Assembly (NCBI RefSeq): GCF_014633365.1
Contig: NC_068338.1
Span: 24,996,616 to 25,060,615, forward strand
Reading direction: 5' to 3'
DNA from: Diospyros lotus
Taxonomy: Eukaryota > Streptophyta > Magnoliopsida > Ericales > Ebenaceae
DNA length: 64,000 nucleotides
In this document: one piece after another, positions 34,393-46,310 of the stretch
Layout of the letters: every line of letters starts with the position of its first letter
Position numbering within the stretch: position 1 is the stretch's first letter
The notes under the pieces: generated by a model
Seen by the model: the letters and a program-made list of their open reading frames with translations, nothing else
What the model was told of the DNA's origin: nothing
Databases searched by the model: none
Program-made: the position numbers and the translations under genes

Positions 34393-35280
34393 CTATCCTC
34401 CGATTTTTTTCATCAACGCTTCAATCGTCATTTCTTGCAGCCTTGCACTGTCAGCAACCTGTTCCACCGTCCCTGGTTGCATCATTTTAACCATCGGTCT
34501 CACCTCATCTCCTAACCCACTGATAAAACTCGACACAAAATACTCTTCTGTCAAGTGGGGTTGGTGCATGACCATCAAGGACCTCAGCTCCTCAAATTTG
34601 AGCTGATAGGCCTGCACCGTTCCTTCTTGTTTGAACTTGTTAAATTCCTCGATCACGTCCCTCAAACTCTTGTCTCCAAACCTCTTACAGAGGTCTCTTA
34701 CGAATACATTCCACGGACTCCCTTCTTTGGTGGCAATCCATCCTTGGAACCAGGCGTCCCCTGCCTCATTCAAGTAAGCGGATGCCAGGACAACCTTCTG
34801 TTGTTCCTGAACTTAGTATAGTGTGAACATTCGTTCACACCTCCTGGTCCACCATCTCGGGTTCTCCCCATCGAACAGTGGAATGTGTAATTTCGGCATA
34901 GGGAAGTTCGGTTGATTCCGGTGAGCTTGAACTCCCGGTCCTCTTCCCATCAGGCTTTCTTCCATCATCTCCAGTTCTAATTCAAATTCTAACACCCCAG
35001 CATGCGGAGGCTCCATTCCTACCCTAGGAAGGATTGGTTCCGTTCTATCCCTGGGAGGAAACTCCGTTGAAAGTCTCACTGGTTGTTGCGATGCGAACAT
35101 TCTCACGAATTGTTGCATCTGCTCCATCAGTTGTCCCCTCAACAGAGCACTCTGCTCTCGGTTTTCTTCTCGCCACCTCTCCATGGCTTGGGTAATTTGA
35201 TTATCCACTCCCGCTCCTACTGAGGATTAGAGTGTACCCATTCTGGTCTGCATGTCCGCCATGGATGTCACCACTTGCTA
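34393..35280 (-). pseudogene. Element I gag
   Basis: Capsid and nucleocapsid precursor, from about MADMQTRMGTL (about 35263) through a coiled-coil-like Q/E-rich start to PNFPMPKLHIPLFDGENPRWW and the capsid core (YFVSSFISGLGDEVRPMVK). In-frame stops lie near 35227 and 34815 (after ERMFTLY), and another near 34392. Element B gag matches the same blocks, which ties B to this clade. Confidence 0.88.
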
Positions 35281-35375
35281 TAGCTGGTTTTCCATTTGTT
35301 TCATTCTCGTTCCATCCGCCATGGCGAGGGTAACTATAGCTCCGAACGTTCCCAAGTCGTGCTTTGATACCAAAA

Positions 35376-35748
35376 TGTCAGCTCCGGGGGACCTGACTTG
35401 GAATTCCTTCGTCCAATGGATTGTTCGAAGGAGAAAGAATGAAGATAGGGAGAGAAATTAGGGAAGAAGAGAGAACAGAGAGAGAGAGAGAATGAGGGAG
35501 AGAATGTCAGAATTCTGTAGAATATTTCATACCCCTCCGTGGCAAGGATCATCTGAATATATAGCTGGATTCCTTGCCCATGTGTGGCTAACCGCTTACA
35601 GCTAGGGAATGTACAACCCGCTTAAGCAGCAACAAACTTGTACCCCCCTTACAACATACTCTACCGCCTATACTGCTAATAGCTATTTCTCCCTTCCTAT
35701 TACATTTAATTACTCTATCTCCCCCACCTTGCTACATGGATCATGACA
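35376..35748 (-). repeat. LTR of I, right (5' in element sense)
   Basis: 373 bp. The primer site, minus-strand TTTTGGTATCAAAGCACG, is at about 35357-35375. Confidence 0.92.
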
Positions 35749-35910
35749 CTAAAGTGTTGTAATCTACTCCTATAAAATAGGAGATTTTTTAGGAGTTGTG
35801 TGTATATAGGTCTTACATATATAAATGAATTATTCAAGGTGGAAGAGTTTACCATTACTTTAACCTATTCTTTCATGGTATCAAAGCCATGTCCTTGTGG
35901 CACCTCATCT

Positions 35911-36832
35911 TAGAGGTGTTCAAAAAAATCGGTGAACCGCAAAAACCGCCCACACCAAACCGGACCGCACGATTTTTTTAAAGAGGCAGTTCGGTGCGGT
36001 TTGGAAAACCTCCAAACCGCGGTTTTGCGGTTTGAAGGTTGGCGGTTCGGTTTGAAACCGAACCGCCCGATTATCCTTTAATTATATTAAAATATATATA
36101 TATGTATATATAATATAAAATATAAATTATAAAATGAGAAACGCGGCAGGGGAGGGGGGTGTTTAACCAGTAACCCTAAATCCCCAAATCCCTTCTCTCT
36201 CCCCCTCTTCGTCTCTCCCCCTCTTCCTCTGTCAGCATTGGCGACGGCGACGCACCCCTCGCCGCACCAAGTCTCTCACCGACAGACCCATGCCACCACC
36301 GGCCGCCGCTACCACGCACTTGGCCCTGACTCACCCGCTGCACCCAGACACCGACCGAGGCAAGAGCGACGAAGCTTGCGACGAATCGACCCATCCTTCC
36401 GCCGGCAGCCGCTGCCACGCACAAGGACTTGACCCACCCGCCGCACCCAGACACCGACTGAAGCGAGAGCGACGAAGGTTGCGATGAACTGACCCCAGCC
36501 GCCCACCGCACCAGACCAACTCACGACGCCATTTCGATCAAGGTACTGCAATATCCTGACTAAAATAAGATGGGTTCGAAGCTTTTATTATTTGGAGTAA
36601 ATCTTAGTCGATGAGCGAGTGTGGAAGTTTGGTGATGGTGAACTGAGAGTTGTTGCATTTCCAGCAAATCGCAGAAATCGAACCGCACCGCACCGCAATC
36701 TGCGGTGCGGTTCGGTGCGGTTTCTTCTCACCAAGTTAGACCAATCGGTTTGCTTATAGGTGCAAACCGCATGTGCAGTTTGGCGAATTTTCTTGGCCCA
36801 AAACCGGCCAGACCGAACCGTGTACACCCCTA
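35911..36832 (+). mobile_element. Element K: non-autonomous hAT-type element with GC-rich cargo (922 bp)
   Basis: Flanked by the perfect 8-bp duplication CCTCATCT (35903-35910, 36833-36840). Ends are inverted: left TAGAGGTGTTCA, right TGTACACCCCTA. Both subterminal regions are packed with AACCGC/GCGGTT motifs. Between them is about 420 bp of GC-rich, coding-like DNA (36125-36545), including a CT-rich stretch like a plant 5' UTR and an imperfect tandem repeat of about 103 bp (from about 36332 and 36435). There is no transposase. The cargo may be captured gene DNA or simply expanded repeats. It sits in the leader of H between the primer site and gag. Confidence 0.8.
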
Positions 36833-36880
36833 CCTCATCTTTTGTTTCCTATTGCATAGAGGAGTCTTAAAGTCCACGAT

Positions 36881-37930
36881 ATGGCTGAAAAACAAACAGC
36901 TAGTGAGACTTCTACAACTAATCCTCCTCCAATGAAGGAGAATCAAGTTCCAATTGTTTCAACAACCATTGAAAGCCACTCTCTCCAAATTACTCAACAC
37001 AAGATGAATGGAACCAATTTTAGAGAATGGTCCAAATCAGTCTTATTAGTAGTTCAAGGAAAGAGAAAGGTAGGCTATCTAACCGGTGCACTTTCAAAGC
37101 CTAGTCATGAGTCAACAACGTATGGCATATGGGAGGCCAAGAATGCCATTGTTATTGCTTGGTTGGTTAATTCCATGGAACCAATGATTGGAAGGACCTA
37201 CCTATTTTACAAGACAACTAGTGAAATATGGAAGGCAGTCTAAAAAATTTATTCAGATCTAGAGAATACAGTCCAATGCTTTCAGATCCGGTCACTTATT
37301 CAAACCACAAGACAAGGTACAAATTCAGTTACTGAGTACTATAATACCCTAACAGAATTGTGGTAGGAGATTGATTTGTTTTATGAGATTAGATGGGAGT
37401 GTTCTGCTGATGGAATGAAATATAACAAGATGGCGGAGAAGGAGAGAGTTTTTGACTTCCTATATTGTCTAAACTCAGACCTAGATGAAGTAAGAGGAAG
37501 GCTACTCAGGACAAAGCCTTTTTCATCTATAAGATAGGTCTTTGCAAAAGTCAGAAGAAAGAAAGCAAGAAAGCAGGAAGAAGGTGATGTTATTAGATTC
37601 AAGGCACTCTAACAGTGTAGGTCTATACTCCAACCTCAGCCTTGAATATTTCCCAAGGGAAAATACCTACCACAACTAAAGGAAAGCCTCAAAAAGAGAA
37701 ACAGTGGTGTGACTGTTGCAATAGACCTTATCACACTAGAGAAACTTGCTAGAAGATTCATGGTAGGCCAGCAAACTGGAAGCCAAGGAATCAAAGGAAG
37801 GGAGGACAATCTACCTACATGGTGGAGGTTGAAAAGGGAAATCCAACAAATTTCACCCTAACAACAGATCAGTTGGAGGCTTTACTGTAGCTGTTAAGCA
37901 AAACCAAGGTGATTAAGTTTGAAAATTCAA
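36881..37930 (+). pseudogene. Copia H gag
   Basis: The ATG at 36881 (MAEKQTASETST) begins a gag with QITQHKMNGTNFREW, AIVIAWLVNSMEP and a CCHC knuckle (WCDCCNRPYHTRETC at about 37710-37750, followed by a stop). Stops are at about 37240, 37364, 37534, 37608 and 37749. Its knuckle and following HGRPANWK closely match element C. Confidence 0.82.
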
Positions 37931-37979
37931 AAAATTCTAATTCGGTGGTATCCCTAGCAAAACAAGGTAATACTAAATA

Positions 37980-38067
37980 TTCTCTTATCTCCAAGAAATT
38001 TTCTACAAGCTATTGGATCATAGACACTAGAGCATCATATCACATGACAACTTCTCTTAATATACTA
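37980..38067 (+). pseudogene. Copia H protease, left piece
   Basis: SYWIIDTRASYHMTTS shows the protease active-site region with Arg where Gly is expected. C has the same change. Coding is cut by copia L at 38067 (duplication TACTA 38063-38067, 43017-43021) and resumes at 43022 with SNYEPCDQDITVFMADG. Confidence 0.82.
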
Positions 38068-38267
38068 TATTAGAATTATTAGTATAATTAAATATATTGC
38101 ATATTGTTGTTAGTGTTTTAATTTATTTATTTATTTGTTATAACTATGTGTAATTAGGCTAAGTCCATAGACTAAGCCCGTAGGTTATTAGGCTCGTTGT
38201 GCCTATTATAAATAACACACTAAGAGACTAATCTCTTAGGTTTTTCTCTCATAATTGTTTTCTCACA
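38068..38267 (+). repeat. 5' LTR of copia L
   Basis: 200 bp with a TATA box in CCTATTATAAATAAC (about 38204-38218). Confidence 0.9.
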
Positions 38268-38613
38268 TGATATCAGAGCCACCAATGAGAAAAACCCTAG
38301 CCACCGCTGTGTATCTTTTTTTAGTAGCCTAAAAACCCTAGTTTTCTTTCTTCACCGTCACTGTTCATGCAGGAACATCACTGTTCGACCGTCGTTTGCT
38401 AGAACCGACCCCACCCTAGGGTTCGCCGCCTTCAAGCCGAGTTGCCGCCGGAAAATCGCAGTCACCAGAGCTCCCACTTGCCCCCACACGCTGCAGCCAC
38501 GCACAGCCGTCTGCCCCCCATGCTTCGGCGCGTCCGCCAACCGTTTTCTCCCGGCTTCTCCAGATCAACTCGCCTCCCTTCCCTAGGCCTATTCCCGGTG
38601 TCAAATCCTTGCT

Positions 38614-39520
38614 ATGTCTAACCTCAGTGACGCAATTTCTGTTGGTGCTACTCTCGCAACTGCACCTATTGCCCCTATTACCTCTCAGTCATTTACTGTC
38701 TCTAATCTCAGAACAGCCAATATCACCACTGTCAAGTTGATAGGGTCTGTCAATTATCTTTCATGGGCAACCTCTGTCAAAATGTGGTTCAAAGGGTAAG
38801 GCCACGTCGATCATCTTACCACAAAGGTTGAAAGTGTGCTGGAAGCCAATCGGGCTAGATGGGAACAAGTTGATGCCCAATTATGCAATCTCCTATGGCA
38901 ATCCATTGATCCATCCATCATGCAGCTTTTTCGACCATTTGAAACTTGGGTTGACGTGTGGAAGGAAGCTGAAGAATGTTATACGAATGACATCCAACAT
39001 TTGTACACTGTGGTCTCTAATATCAAGAATGTGAAGCAAGAGTCATCCATGGAATCTTATTTAGGACAGGTTCGGGCTCTCATGCAAGAATTTGATGCTC
39101 TTCTTCCCATTACTATGACCAAGACTGAACAGGTTGCTCAAAGAGAGAAGTTTTTTTATGGTTATTGCTTTTTCCGGTCTAAACCTAGAATTTGACCCCA
39201 TCAGGCATCAAATCTTGACCAGCTCCACTAATCCTACCATGAAGGACTCTTTTAAAAGGTTGCTGAACATGATCGGTGCACATGGTATGTCATCTTCTTC
39301 TCATCTTGTTCCTCCACCCGAATTTTCAGCCCATGTGTCTTAGGCTTCTCACTCAAGAGGAAATAGAGGCTGTAATAATAATCAGACACGTCTACAGTGT
39401 ACATTTTGTAAGAAATTGGGTCATCTTGAGGACAAGTGTTGGAAGAAACATGGTCAGCCCGCTGCTCCGCCTACATCATCTCCCAGTGTAGCTCATGCAT
39501 TCCAGAGTGATCCTAGTTCT
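38614..39520 (+). pseudogene. Copia L gag
   Basis: The ATG at 38614 (MSNLSDAISVGATLAT) begins the gag. After a stop at 38797 the frame continues through the UBN2-type capsid (LWQSIDPSIMQLFRPFETW, SYLGQVRALMQEFDALLP), shifts near 39165, and reaches a CCHC knuckle CTFCKKLGHLEDKCWKKHG (about 39395-39450). Confidence 0.85.
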
Positions 39521-40800
39521 GCCTAATCTGCACCGAGTTCAGAGTTGATACCTATGTCTGCAGCTGAGTATGATGTTTTTTTGAAGTTTTAGGCCACCCA
39601 ACAGTCTCATCCTGGTAATCCCGCAGCTTGTGTTGCTAAAAGCCCATCTCTTGGTCATTGGATTATAGATTCTGGCATCACTGATCATATGTGCAGTAAT
39701 GAACTTTTTTTCTCTTCACATGCTTATTCTGATACCTTGCCTACAGTTACCCTGGCTGATGGCACCAAAACTGCAGTTAAAGGGATAGACCAAACCACAC
39801 CCACTTCGTCTTTATCTTTAAATTAGGTTTTATATGTCATTGGCAGTCCTTTCAATTTGATTTCAGTTAGCCAGCTTACTAAAACCCTTAACTACTCAGT
39901 CACTTTCACTCCTACCTCTGTTTGTGTACAGGACTAGGGTACAAGGCGGACGATTGGCGTCGGGCGTGAGTCACGGGGTCACTATCATCTTGCTGTGTCG
40001 ATGGCTTGCACCAGTGCTGCTTCCCCAGATCTTCTCCACTCTCGTCTTGGTCATCTCAACCTCTCCAAATTGAAGAAATTAGTTCCTAGTTTGTCATCGT
40101 TATCTATTTTTTATTGTGAGTAAATGTCAGCATGGTAAACATGCACATAGTTCTTTTTCTAGTTGTGTCAATAATAGGGCTAAGGCTCCTTTTTCTCTTG
40201 TGCACTCTGATGTATGGGGGCCCAGTCGTGTCACTTCTACTCTTAGTTTCTCATATTTTGTTACTTTCCTTGATGACTTTTCTCGCTGCACTTGGTTGTT
40301 TCTCATGAAGAATCGGTCTGAGTTGTTTTCTGTCTTTCAGACATTCACTGCTGAAATAAAAACATAGTTTGGAGTTTCTATATGTGCTTTACATAGTGAT
40401 AATGCCCCTGACTACTTTTCTTCTCAATTTACTACTTTTATGACTACACGTGGCATTCTGCATCAATCTTCTTGTCCTTATACACCTCAACAAAATGGTG
40501 TTGCTGAGTGTAAAAATCGCCATCTCATTGAGACTGCACGAACACTACTTTTACATGCCAATCTTCCCACCAAATTCTGGGGAGATGTTGTTCTTACTGC
40601 GTGTTATTTGATCAATCGCATGCCATCTTTAGTGTTAAAGGACAACATTCCTCACCATCTTTTGTTCCCCTCCCAGCCCCTTTATCTTGTTCCCCTTCGT
40701 ATATTTGGATGTATCTATTTTGTGCATTTCTTTTCACCGGGACAGGATAAACTTGCTACCAAATCCCTCAAGTGTATTTTCCTCAGTTACTCCCGGTTGT
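39521..40800 (+). pseudogene. Copia L protease and integrase
   Basis: The protease carries WIIDSGITDHM (about 39660), with the Asp-Ser-Gly intact. GAG-pre-integrase is around LHSRLGHLNLSKLKK (about 40035). The integrase core shows VHSDVWGPSRV, LHSDNAPDYF and TPQQNGVAECKNRHLIE, so all three acidic positions are present (Glu in the last block). Stops are at about 39589, 39824, 39936, 40122, 40363 and 40800. Confidence 0.87.
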
Positions 40801-40844
40801 AGAAAGGCTATAAGTGTTACTCTCCTGAGTTAAACTGCTATCTT

Positions 40845-42808
40845 ATGTCTGTTGATGTCACATTCTTTGAACAACAGTCCTTTTTATCGGTTGTTCAGCC
40901 TGATTCACAGCATCTTGACCAGGTATTGCCTATTTCTTCTCTTCCGTTACCCTTATCAGATCCGTCTATCTCCTCCTCGGTGGACCCTTCACTTCCATCT
41001 TCCGGTCCACACTCCCCGACTCCTCCACTTCTTACTTATCACCGTCGTCCTCATCTTGCTCCTGGCACCGACATTCCTCTTGATGACTCTCCTGACTCAC
41101 TCTCTCCGTTAGTGGTCACTCTTGCCATGGATTCTCAGCCAGACAGCCTTCCTATTGCACTCCGCAAAGGTACACAGTCTATTCGCAATCCACATCCTTT
41201 TTATAATTTTTTGTGTTATGACCATTTGTCACTTGCTTGTAGTGCTTTTGTTTCGAGCCTTTCTTCTGTTTCTATACCCAAAACCACAAGTGAAGCCATA
41301 TCCCATCTTGGTTGGCGTCAGGCTATGTTAGATGAGATGAGTGCTTTGCATTCTACTGGCACTTGGGATTTGGTGCCTTTCCCACCAGGAAAGACTCCCG
41401 TTGGTTGTCGGTGGGTGTTCACCCCTAAAGTGGGCCCCGACGGACAGGTGGTCTTACAGCCCGCTTGGTTGCCAAAGGCTTTACACAGATCTATAGGGCT
41501 AGATTACAATGATACCTTCTCTCCAGTTGCTAAAATGGCCTCTGTTTTCCTATTTCTCTCTATGGCTATCATGTGTCATTGGCCGCTCTATCAATTGGAC
41601 ATTAAGAATGCCTTTATTCACGGTGATTTGCAAGAGGAGGTTTATATGGAGCAACCACCTGGTTTTGTTGCTCAAGGAGAGTCCAATGTAGTCTGCAAAC
41701 TCAAGAAGTCTCTCTATGGCCTGAAACAATCTCCATGAGCGTGGTTCGACAGGTTTAGCACTGTGGTTCAAGCCTCTGGTCTCACTCGAAGTGAAGCTGA
41801 TCATTCAGTTTTCTATCGATATTCTTCTTCTTTGTGTATCTACTTTGTTGTTTATGTAGATGACATTGTTATCATAGGGAACGATTAGGTTGGTATACAA
41901 AATCTGAAGGAACATCTCCATCAGCACTTTTAGACTAAAGACCTAGGCAAACTCTGGTATTTCTTGGGTACTGAAGTTGCTCAATCAAGAGATGAGATCT
42001 CAATCTCTCAAAGGAAGTATGCACTTGACATCTTAGAAGAAACTGGTATGGTGAACTGCAAACCAATTGACACCCCAATGGACCCAAATGTCAAACTCTT
42101 GCCGGGACAGGGGGAGTCTTACTCAAATCCTGGAAGGTATAGAAGATTGGTAGGCAAACTGAACTATCCCACAGTCACTCGTCTTGACATTGCTTTTGTT
42201 GTGAGTGTGGTGAGTCAGTTTCTCAATTCTCCATGTGATTCTCACTGGGATGCTATTATTCGGATTTTGAGATATATCAAACAAGCATCGGGTAAAGGGC
42301 TACTCTATGAGGATAAGGAGCACACAGATATTTGTTGTTATGCAGATGCAGATTGGGCCGACTCTCCTTCTGATTGTCGGTCAACCTCTGGATATTGTGT
42401 TCTTGTGGGAGGAAATCTGATTTCTTGGAAAAGTAAGAAACAGAATGTAGTAGCTAGATCCAGTGCAAAGGCAGAGTATCGGGCTATGGCTAATGCAACT
42501 TGTGAGCTCATCTGGCTTAAGCAACTCTTGGAGGAACTCAAGTTTTGTGAAGTGTCCCCTATGAAGCTTGTCTGTGATAATCAGACTGCCTTGCACATTA
42601 CTTCCAATCCAGTGTTCCATGAGCAAACGAAGCATATTGAAATCGACTGTCACTTTATTAGAGAAAAACTGGTTGAAGGTGTTATTGTTACAGAGTTTGT
42701 TAACTCCAGTGATCAACTAGCCGATGTCTTCACCAAGTCTCTAAACAGTCATCAGATAGAATATATTCGTAACAAGCTTGGTGCATATAATATCTATGCT
42801 CCACCTTG
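40845..42808 (+). pseudogene. Copia L reverse transcriptase and RNase H
   Basis: A P/S-rich linker (40845-41150) precedes LPIALRKGTQS. The reverse transcriptase has WRQAMLDEMSAL, LYQLDIKNAFIHGDL, GLKQSP and the catalytic FVVYVDDIVII (about 41847-41880). From 41964 to 42808 the thumb and RNase H are fully open (YADADWADSPSDCRSTSGYC, ARSSAKAEYRAMA, KHIEIDCHFI, ADVFTKSLN). Stops occur at about 41736, 41886 and 41931. The last 281 codons are unbroken. Confidence 0.9.
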
Positions 42809-42816
42809 AGGGGGAG

Positions 42817-43016
42817 TATTAGAAATATTAGTATAATTAGATATATTGCATATTGTTGTTAGTGTTTTTATTTTTTTATTTATTTATTATAACTATGTGT
42901 AATTAGGCTAAGTTCATAGGCTAAACCCGTAGGTTATTAGGCCCATTGTGCCTATTATAAATAACACACTAAGAGACTAATCTCTTAGGTTTTTCTCTCA
43001 TAATTGTTTTTTCACA
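42817..43016 (+). repeat. 3' LTR of copia L
   Basis: 200 bp, starting directly after the polypurine tract and followed by TACTA. Confidence 0.9.
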
Positions 43017-43021
43017 TACTA

Positions 43022-44285
43022 TCCAATTATGAACCTTGTGATCAAGACATTACTGTTTTTATGGCTGATGGAACAACATCCTTTACAAAAGGAAAAGGAA
43101 TAGCTTGTACAATAGGATTAACTCTAAAATCAGTACACTATGTACTTGATTTAAAGTGTAATCTGCTATTAGTTAGTAAATTAACTTAGGAAAAGGGTTG
43201 TTCAGTGACATTCTTCCAATCTTATTGTATTTTTTAGGACCTATCATCAGGGAAGATGATTGGCAGTGTTGAGGAGAAATGAGGACTCTATCAAACTCCA
43301 AGACTTGATCACTCTACTGCATTTAGGTCACCTATTCAATCTTCTTTATCTACTGTTTCAGATTCAGAAATAATGTTTTGGCATTAGAGATTAGGACATC
43401 CTAGTTTTCATTATCTTAGGATTTTGTATCCTTCTCTTTCAACTTTCAAGCAATAAAATCCAAGATTTCTATTGTGAACATTGTATTCTTGCAAAACAAA
43501 CAAAAAGTCCTCACCCTAACCGTACCTATACTCCTTCAAAACCTTTTCACTTGGTGCATAGTGACATTTGGGGACCAGCTCGAACTCCAAATCTCACTAA
43601 TATTCCATGGTTCATCACTTTCATAGATGACCATATAGGGGTTAGTTTGGGTTTCCTAATGAAAGACAAATCTAAAGCCTATCATGCGTTCAAAAGGTTT
43701 CATCAAATGGTGCATAATGTCTTTCAAACACCAATTCATGTATTGAGGACTGATAATGGCTGAGAATATTTTTCAAATGAATTTAATCAGTACTTAATTG
43801 AGCATGGTATCATTCACCAAAACTTATGTCCTTACAGCCCCCAACAAAATGGGATAGCTGAAAGAAAGAATCGCTATCTCCTTGAGATAGTCAGGGCCCT
43901 AATGTTCACTTATTCAGTCCCAAATTCTTATTGGGGATAAGCTATACTTACATCTGTTTATCTCATCAACCGACTTCCCTCTAAAGTTCTAAAGTTTAAG
44001 ACTCCCCTAAATGTCTTTCTTGAATCTTTCCCTCATCATGCTTGAGTCTTAAACTCTCTTACTCCTAAGGTGCTTGGATGTACTACCTTTGTACACAAGA
44101 ATCAACCCATTCAATCCAAATTGGATCCTAAGGCACTCAAGGGCATCTTTGCGGATTACTCTCCTACTTAGCAAGGGTACAAATGCTACAACCCAATTAC
44201 TCGAAAATTCATTGTTTCTTATGATGTATCTTTTATGGAGAATCGATCATTCTTTTAGAATCATTCTTAGCAAGGGAACATAACT
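43022..44285 (+). pseudogene. Copia H protease (right piece) and integrase
   Basis: The protease C-terminal half continues from L (YVLDLKCNLLLVSKLT). GAG-pre-integrase is degraded (HPSFHYLRILYPS-like). The zinc site includes CEHCILAKQTK. The integrase core has VHSDIWGPARTP, VLRTDNG then a stop, and QQNGIAERKNRYLLE. Stops are at about 43187, 43237, 43280, 43389, 43762, 43940 and 44045, but the frame is otherwise largely preserved to GYKCYNPITRKFIVSYDVSF. Confidence 0.85.
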
Positions 44286-44309
44286 TAACCATAACACCAT
44301 TGGGACCCA

Positions 44310-46310
44310 ATGATGCTTACTCCGGATTATTCCACTTCCTTACCTACACCTATTCCTAATTTTGAACCATCTCAACCTATACCTGAATCTTGTCAAGCAC
44401 CTATTTTTCCAGTCCAAAACCATCAAGGGGGAGAGAATAAAGAAAACCAAATTCAGGAGGATGATCAGGTTCAAAGTAAACCACCACTGATGGTTCACTC
44501 AAGAAGGCCTCGTGACCCTCAACTAACTAGATTATCTGAACCAAGGATAAGTCCAGAAGAGGCAACTACAAGAGATGTTGAGGCTCTTAACAAGGAGGAA
44601 GACAAAGAAAGGAGTGAAGAGTATGATATCAATATCCCAATTGCTCTAAGGAAAGCGGTAAGATCCTGCACTAAACACCCCATTTCAAATTTTATGGGAT
44701 ACTCAAAATTATCCCCTCAGTTCAAATCTTTCACAGTTAGTGTCGATGATGTGGTTCTTCCTAGAGACATCTATCATGCACTATAGGAGAAGTGGAAGGC
44801 AGCAGTCATGGAAGAGATGAAAGCCCTAGAGAAAAATGATACTTGGGAGAAAGTGAGACTACCAGATGGGAAGAATACAGTAGACAGCAAGTGGGTGTTT
44901 ACCGTGAAGTACAAATCAGATGGAAGTATTGACAGGTATAAGGCAAGGCTTGTAGCTCAAAATTTTACTCAAACTCAAGGCCTTGACTATGAGGAAACAT
45001 TTGCACCAATAGCTAAGCTTAACTCTATTCGGGTAATACTATCTTTAGCAATGAACTTAGACTAGAGACTAGATCAATTAGACATAAAAAAATGCCTTCT
45101 TAAATGGAGAGCTAGAGAAAGAAATTTACATGCGGATACTACCTAGATTTGAAAGAGAAGACACAAGAGGAAAGGTATGCAGATTAAAAAAGTCTTTATA
45201 AGGCCTTAAGCAATCTCCTAGGACATGGTTTAAGAGGTTTAGTGATACTCTAAACCAGCTTGGATACAAACAAGAGCTGGTTGATCACATTCTTTTTACA
45301 AAGATGGAAGCTGATGGAAGAAGGACTATCCTAATAGTCTATGTAGATGACATAATCATCATCGGAGATAACATACAAGAGATTGAGAATTTGAAGCATC
45401 AACTAAGGGAGGCATTTGAAGTAAAAGAACTAGGAGAACTGAGATATTTCTTAGGCTTGGAAGTTGCTAGAAGCAAGGAGAGTATCTTCATATCATAAAG
45501 GAAGTACACCCAAGCTTGCTTAGACTTGCTAAAAGAAACAAGCAAGCTCGGGAATAAGCCTGCAAGCATTCCTCTAGAGCCTAATTGGAAGAATAAAGAA
45601 GAGAGAGGGATATTAGGTTGATAAAGGGAGATTTCAGTGCGTAGTAGGGAAGCTCATTTACCTATATCACACTAGGCTAGCTATTGCCTATGCTGTAAGT
45701 ATTATTAGCCAATACATGCATTCACCAACTAAAAGATATCTTGAAGCAACTTACCATATTCTCAAATATCTCAAAGGAACACCTAGGAAGGGCCTGCTGT
45801 TCAAGAAAAATCAGGATAGAGGAATTATTGGCTATGCAGATTTTGATTGGGCAAGTTCTATTGATGATAGTAAATCCATATCAGGGTATTGTACCAAGCT
45901 GTGGGGAAACCTAGTGACATGGAGAAGCAAGAAGTAGCAAGTGGTTGCTCGAAGTAGTGCAGAAGTTGAGTATTGAGCCATTGCTCAAGGGATTTGTGAA
46001 ATAATATGAATAGAAAGGCTGATGAAAGATCCATCTATGCCTATTTCCTCTCCTAAACTTCTTTACAGTGACAGTAAGTCAGCCATCAGCATTGTAAACA
46101 ACCCAATACAACATGACCGGATTAAGTATGTGAGAATTGATAGACATTTTGTTAAGAAAGAGATGGAAGAAGAAGACATAAGACTCACTTATGTTCCTAC
46201 TGAAGATCAAGAAACAGATATCTTGACTAAAGCAATATAAAAACAAGGTTTTGAATCACTTAGAAACAAGCTGGGAATGATTGACATCTATTCACCAGCT
46301 TGAGCGAGAG
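44310..46310 (+). pseudogene. Copia H reverse transcriptase, RNase H, terminal stem and polypurine tract
   Basis: An acidic linker is followed by INIPIALRKAVRSC and WKAAVMEEMKALEKND. The reverse transcriptase shows KARLVAQNFTQ and the catalytic LIVYVDDIIII box (about 45325-45360). RNase H follows (GYADFDWASSIDDSKSISGYC). Stops and a frameshift near 45090 break it. The arms CAAGCTGG (46267-46274) and CCAGCTTG (46295-46302) can pair. The tract reads TTGAGCGAGAG, with a C breaking the usual G run. Confidence 0.86.

Larger units (their letters stand above)
30310..35748 (-). mobile_element. Element I: nearly intact chromovirus gypsy (Reina-like)
   Basis: LTRs of 373 bp (30310-30682, 35376-35748) run TGTCAGCTCC...ATCATGACA on the plus strand and are flanked by CTAAA. 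I count about 16 differences between them. Orientation is minus: the primer site (TGGTATCAAAGC, minus) is next to 35376 and the purine tract (GAAGAGAGGGGTAAT) next to 30682. Gag, protease, RT, RNase H, integrase and a chromodomain-like tail are all present in long open stretches with only about four breaks. It is the least damaged gypsy in the window and a plausible type of autonomous partner for B and P. Confidence 0.93.
30168..35875 (+). repeat. 5' LTR of copia H, interrupted by gypsy I
   Basis: The LTR pieces are 30168-30309 and 35754-35875, about 264 bp in total, with the duplication CTAAA (30305-30309, 35749-35753) around I. It has a TATA box in CTCCTATAAAATAGGAG (about 35768-35784). Confidence 0.88.
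38068..43016 (+). mobile_element. Element L: complete Ty1/copia retrotransposon (4.95 kb, no inserts)
   Basis: LTRs of 200 bp (38068-38267, 42817-43016) run TATTAG...TCACA and are flanked by TACTA. I count about ten differences between them. The primer site TGATATCAGAGCC begins at 38268 and the tract CTTGAGGGGGAG ends at 42816. It is the only retrotransposon here without a nested insertion. It contains all copia domains in order with roughly ten stops or frameshifts. Confidence 0.93.

Noticed and set aside
36176..36551. Open frames in K on both strands as proteins
   Set aside because: Low-complexity GC-rich sequence is open in several frames at once; no domain or codon pattern supports one.
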